Source: Halieaceae bacterium
Lineage (GTDB): Bacteria > Pseudomonadota > Gammaproteobacteria > Pseudomonadales > Halieaceae
Assembly: GCA_018666055.1 (NCBI GenBank)
Contig: JABJAS010000066.1
Coordinates: 1-22,542, forward strand
Length of the DNA: 22,542 nt
Direction of reading: 5' to 3'
Shown piece by piece: positions 18,855-22,542 of this stretch. How positions within the stretch are numbered: the stretch's first letter is position 1; the number at the start of each line of letters is the position of its first letter. The notes beneath the pieces are model-generated. The model ran no database searches. It was given only the letters and a program-made list of their open reading frames with translations, and was not told the origin of the DNA. The translations under genes were made by a program, and so were the position numbers.

Positions 18855-20209
18855 CACGCCTTTTCGTGCGCTGCCATCGCGTGGCAAATATCGTGGTGCT
18901 GATCACGGCACTGATCACGGTACTGACCCTGACCACGAACGCCGCTATGGCGGCGCGCCTACCGGGCGGATTCGCCCACTCTGGCTGGTTTCAGTTTGAA
19001 TTGGTTGTATTGGTCGATACCCGTCCAGCAGTGCTCAACAGCGAAACGTGGCCACTGACCACCTCCGTTCATTACCCTGCGCGCTGGCGCTGGATACAAG
19101 ACCCCGCGCTCAAGGCTGCGCTGATGACGCAATACGACTCGGCAACGGTATCGGTAAGCCCCTCTGGACACGTCTTGGTGACACCACCCAGCGCTGCACC
19201 ACCCGTTTGGGAGCCACCCCCTCCGTTACTTACCGAACCAGAAATCGCAATGATCGATGAACTAATGGCCCTGCGCTTACCCACACCCCCCGAGCCTGAT
19301 ATCACCGAGACAACCGCTGCCGACGAACTCCTGTCGCTTGCCAACGAAGACAAAAGGCAAGGGCCGCTCTTGCCCTTTGAGGACGCTGGACTCGTCGACG
19401 ACACGCCCCGCCTGACCCCCTTTGAATCACTCGGCATTACAGGTGATGTCCTTCGTGGGCAAGCGCCCGAGATCAGCATTCCCCTGGCGTTACCCGTAGA
19501 AGAGGTCACACTCACCCCACTCACCGTGACGGCGCGGCGCATCCCGCAGCCGGCGACCTTTGAGAAACTGCCTCTTGATCGTCTTGCAGCTGGCCTCGAA
19601 CGCTATCAGCAGCAAAACGACGACGCGGTATTGGTGGCAACATCGTGGCTACAGAGTCCTGACAGTGACTCACTGCCGATCCTGGTTGAACCCGATACGG
19701 ACTCCCCCTACCCGGTGTTACAAGGGTTTATTCAGCTGCTCCCCCGAGACAATAGCTGGCGTCTTGGCGTGAACCTGTGGGCGAACACTGACGGCCAATA
19801 TTTACCGTCCATTTTTGAAGGTGCTGCCCCACCCCCCTCACCGCAGCGCGTGACGGTGCTATCAGCACAAGCGTCTCTCGACCCAGCCCTTACACACCCA
19901 GCGTCCATCGACGCTGACAATGGCCCCCCTGCCCAGGTGTCAGTGCCACTGAGTCCCATCGACACTGACTCATCGCCAGCCACCCTAATGAACGAGCCTG
20001 GCTTGCCTGCTCAGCCGCTAACCGGCCCGGTACCCCCGACACTGGCACCCTGGCCTTGGCGACATGTTATCCACATCGAGGACACGGTTCCGCTGTCGGA
20101 AAATAGGCTGCGCTACTACGACCACCCCGTGGTCAAAATCTTAGCGACTTGGCGTGAGCTGTCGTGGTACGAGTTATATGCACTCGGCGAAACGATTGAC
20201 CAAGAATGA
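18851..20209 (+). CDS. csiV: CsiV-like peptidoglycan-binding protein
   Basis: About 452 residues. A signal peptide (hydrophobic about 13-32, likely cut after AMA) is followed by SGWFQFELVVLV, the CsiV family opening. A long proline- and acid-rich middle (about 105-235) leads to LERYQQQNDDAVLVATSWLQ, IQLLPRDNSWRLGVNLW, a second proline/serine-rich linker, and a closing ENRLRYYDHPVVKILATWREL segment. CsiV in Vibrio is a periplasmic peptidoglycan-binding protein linked to division and to the response to non-canonical D-amino acids. The assignment rests on these motifs and on its place directly after mfd. The start ATG at 18851 sits in an ATGA overlap with mfd and has a perfect AGGAGG seven bases upstream, inside mfd. 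The two linkers make it longer than the relatives I remember. Confidence 0.8.
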   Translation: MTRLFVRCHRVANIVVLITALITVLTLTTNAAMAARLPGGFAHSGWFQFELVVLVDTRPAVLNSETWPLTTSVHYPARWRWIQDPALKAALMTQYDSATVSVSPSGHVLVTPPSAAPPVWEPPPPLLTEPEIAMIDELMALRLPTPPEPDITETTAADELLSLANEDKRQGPLLPFEDAGLVDDTPRLTPFESLGITGDVLRGQAPEISIPLALPVEEVTLTPLTVTARRIPQPATFEKLPLDRLAAGLERYQQQNDDAVLVATSWLQSPDSDSLPILVEPDTDSPYPVLQGFIQLLPRDNSWRLGVNLWANTDGQYLPSIFEGAAPPPSPQRVTVLSAQASLDPALTHPASIDADNGPPAQVSVPLSPIDTDSSPATLMNEPGLPAQPLTGPVPPTLAPWPWRHVIHIEDTVPLSENRLRYYDHPVVKILATWRELSWYELYALGETIDQE

Positions 20210-20297
20210 TCTGGATACTGCCAGCCCAGTGAACCATAGAGATCGGTTGCCCACTTAGCACACTGACCCTAGCGAACGAGCGCCTGTGGCTAGCGTG

Positions 20298-21398
20298 TCA
20301 TTCTGGCGCCATCTCGGGCGGGTCTTGATCGAGCAATAGTGTGCGGGTAGGAAAGGCCACCTCGGCTTGATGGGCTTCAATGATGCTGAGTATACGCAGC
20401 ATCACGTCTTGCTTAACGGCATGGTAGGTGACCCAATCGGTCGTGCGGGTAAAGGTGTAGATGAAGAAGTCTAGCGAGGACGCACCAAAGCTCACAAAAT
20501 TGACAATGAGCGTGCGGTTGGTATCGATTCCCTCGTGCTGGCGCAGCATGGCTTCTGTGTCTGCGACGATATCGGCCATCACCCCTACGTCGTCGTAGCG
20601 AATGCCGACTGTCTCGTAAATTCTCCGGTTCAGCATGCGCGACGGGTTTTCTAGTGCCACGGTTGAAAAAACCGCATTCGGCACATACAGCGGTCTCTGA
20701 TCAAAGGTCCTGATACGAGTCACTCGCCATCCAACGTCTTCAACAGTCCCCTCGATCTCTCGGTCAGGGGACCGAATCCAATCGCCTACCGCAAACGGTC
20801 TATCGAGAAAAATACTCAAGCTCCCGAGCAGGTTTGCCAACAGATCGCGCGCCGCAAAGCCCACTGCAACCCCTCCTACCCCGCCAAACGCGAGCAGGCC
20901 TGATACAGAGACACCCAGCGACTGAAGAATCATGATGCCTGCCACCGTCCAAACCATAATACGACTGAGTCGAGCCACCGCACTGATCGTTGCGCGCTCA
21001 TCAGAAGCGACTGCGCCGCGATGCTCGCCCAACAGCTCCTCTTCAATGCCTCGGCTTAATCGGTGCGCCAACCAACCAAATAAGATCAGCAGCGCCGTGT
21101 CAGACAGCGTTAAAAGAGCCTCTCTCACCCCGTCAAAAATACTGAACAGACTTAAAGATAGTAGCGCCAGCACAGTCCACATGACCCACTGGATGGGCGG
21201 GAATACCGCGTAGAGGATCACATCGTCCCATCGCGTTTCGGTCTTATCAGCGGCCATTGTTAGGCGACGCACTGAGCGGTAAATCGCCACATGCCCCAGT
21301 GCTCCGGTTAGCAGCAGTAACACAAACACCAGCACGCCGGGGGGCAGGCTCAAAGCGGCTGCCAACGGCGCCATTAGCTCCAGCAAAAATGACATCAC
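20298..21398 (-). CDS. MscS-family mechanosensitive channel
   Basis: 366 residues. Several hydrophobic segments (about 18-40, 62-88, 95-112, 148-185) lead into the MscS pore helix region, VGGVAVGFAARDLLANLLGSLSIFLDRPFAVGDWI at about 173-207. The beta domain (EGTVEDVGWRVTRIRTFDQRPLYVPNAVFS) and a C-terminal alpha-beta domain follow. Such channels open under membrane tension to release solutes during osmotic downshock. It resembles the YbdG/YnaI-like members with extra N-terminal helices more than small MscS; I give no symbol. The start is GTG at 21396-21398 (GAGGA seven bases upstream), or the ATG directly after it. It ends 88 bases from the csiV stop, tail to tail, and diverges from lexA. Confidence 0.9.
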   Translation of the reverse strand: MMSFLLELMAPLAAALSLPPGVLVFVLLLLTGALGHVAIYRSVRRLTMAADKTETRWDDVILYAVFPPIQWVMWTVLALLSLSLFSIFDGVREALLTLSDTALLILFGWLAHRLSRGIEEELLGEHRGAVASDERATISAVARLSRIMVWTVAGIMILQSLGVSVSGLLAFGGVGGVAVGFAARDLLANLLGSLSIFLDRPFAVGDWIRSPDREIEGTVEDVGWRVTRIRTFDQRPLYVPNAVFSTVALENPSRMLNRRIYETVGIRYDDVGVMADIVADTEAMLRQHEGIDTNRTLIVNFVSFGASSLDFFIYTFTRTTDWVTYHAVKQDVMLRILSIIEAHQAEVAFPTRTLLLDQDPPEMAPE

Positions 21399-21461
21399 AG
21401 CATCATCCTCAACAATCGTGCGCCCATCCTAACCTACCCGCCTCACTCACTACACCTACCG

Positions 21462-21477
21462 CTGTACAAAACAACAG
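21462..21477. promoter_or_regulatory. SOS box 1 of lexA
   Basis: The sequence CTGTACAAAACAACAG fits the LexA operator pattern CTG-N10-CAG, though its centre is less alternating than the consensus. It covers the predicted -35 hexamer of lexA. Presence ahead of lexA itself makes autoregulation the natural reading. Confidence 0.75.
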
Positions 21478-21491
21478 ACTGTATATATGAT
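21463..21491 (+). promoter_or_regulatory. lexA: lexA promoter
   Basis: TGTACA (21463-21468) and TATGAT (21486-21491) are 17 bases apart, with four and five matches to sigma-70 consensus. The -35 lies within SOS box 1 and the -10 within SOS box 2, so bound LexA would occlude both. The transcript would start near 21498, about 20 bases before the start codon. Confidence 0.55.
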
Positions 21492-21494
21492 CAG
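21479..21494. promoter_or_regulatory. SOS box 2 of lexA
   Basis: The sequence CTGTATATATGATCAG is close to the E. coli consensus LexA box CTGTATATATATACAG, differing at three positions. It lies one base after box 1 and 24 bases before the lexA ATG, over the predicted -10. Confidence 0.9.
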
Positions 21495-21518
21495 CTTTAG
21501 GGATCAGGAGGAACTTTG

Positions 21519-22115
21519 ATGAAACTCACTAATAGACAAGAGCAGGTGCTAGACGTGATTCGCCAATATCTGGCCGACACCGGCTATCCACCCACTCGCG
21601 CCGACATTGCCCGTGAGCTCGGTTTCAAGTCGGCGAATGCAGCAGAGGAGCATTTGCGTGCATTAGCGCGCAAAGGCGCTATCGAAATGATTGCCGGCGC
21701 GTCGCGCGGCATCCGCCTGACGGAAAGTACGGGGCTGCCTATAATTGGCCGAGTGGCGGCGGGCTCTCCGATTCTGGCGACAGAGCATATCGAAGATTAC
21801 TGCGAGCTCAGCGCGCAGTTCTTCTCTCCACCAGCCGACTTTTTGCTTCGTGTCACGGGCGACAGCATGAAAGACGTGGGTATTTTAGATGGCGATTTGC
21901 TGGCGGTGCACAACACCAGCACAGCGCGAGACGGACAAATCGTGATCGCCCGCATTGAGGACGAAGTGACGGTGAAACGGCTTCAAAGAGCCGGCGCGCA
22001 CACGCTCAAGCTGCTACCGGAGAACGCGGACTTTGAGCCTATTGAAGTCGATTTACGCACCACCGACTGTAGCATTGAGGGGATTAGTGTCGGGGTCATT
22101 CGGCAACAAATTTAA
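21519..22115 (+). CDS. lexA: SOS repressor LexA
   Basis: 198 residues. The N-terminal winged-helix domain ([28 protein letters not shown]) binds SOS boxes. The C-terminal S24 autoprotease domain has the cleavage pair Ala81-Gly82 in [10 protein letters not shown], catalytic Ser116 in GDSMKDVGI and Lys153 in DEVTVKRL. On DNA damage, RecA filaments trigger self-cleavage and derepression. The ATG at 21519 has a perfect AGGAGG at 21506-21511; a TTG directly ahead of it is in frame but badly spaced. Two SOS boxes overlie the promoter, so the gene represses itself. No sulA-like division inhibitor follows, unlike the pseudomonad order I remember. Confidence 0.97.
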   Translation: MKLTNRQEQVLDVIRQYLADTGYPPTRADIARELGFKSANAAEEHLRALARKGAIEMIAGASRGIRLTESTGLPIIGRVAAGSPILATEHIEDYCELSAQFFSPPADFLLRVTGDSMKDVGILDGDLLAVHNTSTARDGQIVIARIEDEVTVKRLQRAGAHTLKLLPENADFEPIEVDLRTTDCSIEGISVGVIRQQI

Positions 22116-22175
22116 CCCGCCGCGCCGAGGGCACTCGCAGTCACTCACCTGGCGCTCCCTGTCATGTCGAGGGAA

Positions 22176-22253
22176 CTTCTTAAAATGGCATCTTGGGCTG
22201 ACGACTTGGAATAACGTCTTAGGACAGCGTCTTGGGGAAGGATTTTAGGGGGC
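22176..22253. repeat. Degenerate 13-base tandem repeat downstream of lexA
   Basis: Six consecutive units of exactly 13 bases start at 22176, 22189, 22202, 22215, 22228 and 22241. The four central units begin CATCTTGGG, CGACTTGGA, CGTCTTAGG and CGTCTTGGG; against the core CGTCTTGGG these match 8, 7, 8 and 9 of 9 bases. The two outer units match 5 of 9. A further out-of-phase copy, CTTCTTGGG, starts at 22284. The repeat lies in the 253-base gap between lexA and the next gene. A 60-codon open frame on the minus strand (22145-22327) crosses it but has no ribosome binding site, and its repeated QDA-LR peptide follows automatically from the DNA period. Function unknown. Confidence 0.6.
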
Positions 22254-22353
22254 AGTGTTCCTGAAGCCATTACAACTACAAGGCTTCTTGGGATCGCGAC
22301 GCATCGAGCCTCGCGGGTGTCATACACTAATGTGGGTAACCCGACTCAAGCAG

Positions 22354-22378
22354 GCTACACAGGCACACTCAGTGTAGC
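22354..22378. repeat. Perfect 7-base inverted repeat over the end of the right-edge gene
   Basis: GCTACAC at 22354-22360 and GTGTAGC at 22372-22378 form a perfect 7+7 dyad with an 11-base loop. An overlapping dyad ACACT-C-AGTGT (22365-22375) competes with it. The stop codon of the leftward gene at 22369-22371 lies in the loop. There is no T-run, so it may be a 3'-end stem or a weak terminator, but not a canonical one. Confidence 0.4.
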
Positions 22379-22542
22379 GTTCTGGCTTCTGACCCTTCCG
22401 CGGTATCCACCTCGGGGCTATTCACGTCGGCCATTTGCGCCGCCGCCTCGATACCAGCCTGAATCATGATCTTGGCAATCTCCAAGTTATTTCCCATGAG
22501 GTAGGCATTCGCCTCATCAGAAAACTGGATGCTGACCAATGG
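22369..22542 (-). CDS. Unidentified protein, C-terminal fragment
   Basis: Only the last 57 codons are in the window; the gene begins beyond the right edge. The visible part starts PLVSIQFSDEANAYLMGNNL and continues with a likely amphipathic helix (EIAKIMIQAGIEAAAQMAD). A polar tail rich in acidic and small residues follows, ending in TGA at 22369-22371. I do not recognise the family. Codon use and the helix pattern look like real coding sequence. It converges with lexA. Confidence 0.65.
   Translation of the reverse strand, partial: PLVSIQFSDEANAYLMGNNLEIAKIMIQAGIEAAAQMADVNSPEVDTAEGSEARTLH

Noticed and set aside
18896..18932. Short direct repeats in the csiV signal peptide region (CTGATCACGG copies)
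   Set aside because: They encode a simple hydrophobic repeat (LITALITVL) within the signal peptide and need no separate explanation.
22145..22327. A 60-codon minus-strand frame with a repeated QDA-LR peptide
   Set aside because: The peptide repeat is a direct product of the 13-base DNA period (three units make 13 codons). There is no ribosome binding site, and the frame ends inside the lexA trailer.

Overview
The window is a stretch of gammaproteobacterial core chromosome. It is GC-rich and almost fully coding, with no transposase, integrase, phage gene, tRNA, rRNA or CRISPR array that I can see. The gene order comEC / DUF2062 / lolCDE / nqr + apbE + nqrM / long-form gap / mfd / csiV / lexA resembles, from memory, the Pseudomonas arrangement around nqr, mfd and lexA. 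A complete Na+-translocating NADH:quinone reductase suggests a marine or salt-adapted member of Pseudomonadales/Cellvibrionales. The lineage is an inference, not something the sequence proves.

Layout. Positions 1-208 hold no callable gene. comEC (DNA uptake channel) runs leftward at 209-2458. A small DUF2062 membrane protein runs rightward at 2629-3147 and overlaps, tail to tail, the last gene of a long leftward block. Read in transcription order, that block is nqrA-nqrB-nqrC-nqrD-nqrE-nqrF-apbE-nqrM (13420 down to 6295) and then lolC-lolD-lolE (6251 down to 3141). Its genes overlap or lie within about 45 bases of each other, so it may be one transcription unit. Upstream of nqrA is a 278-base non-coding stretch with a candidate promoter and several inverted repeats. 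A long-form glyceraldehyde-3-phosphate dehydrogenase gene (13699-15183, leftward) diverges from mfd (15384-18854), which is translationally coupled to csiV (18851-20209). A leftward MscS-type channel gene (20298-21398) diverges from lexA (21519-22115). The lexA promoter carries two nearly abutting SOS boxes. Downstream of lexA is a non-coding stretch with a degenerate 13-base tandem repeat, and then the 3' end of an unidentified leftward gene that runs off the right edge.

How the genes work together. NqrA-F form the sodium pump. ApbE attaches FMN covalently to the threonines visible in NqrB and NqrC. NqrM is needed for maturation of the iron centre held by NqrD and NqrE. LolC, LolD and LolE form the ABC machine that releases outer-membrane lipoproteins. 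Mfd (transcription-coupled repair) and LexA (SOS repressor) deal with DNA damage, and CsiV is linked to division and the cell wall.

I did not find a convincing undescribed multi-gene system. The signals most worth a second look are non-coding: the 13-base tandem array after lexA, the competing hairpins before nqrA, and the compact double SOS box in which each box covers one hexamer of the predicted lexA promoter.
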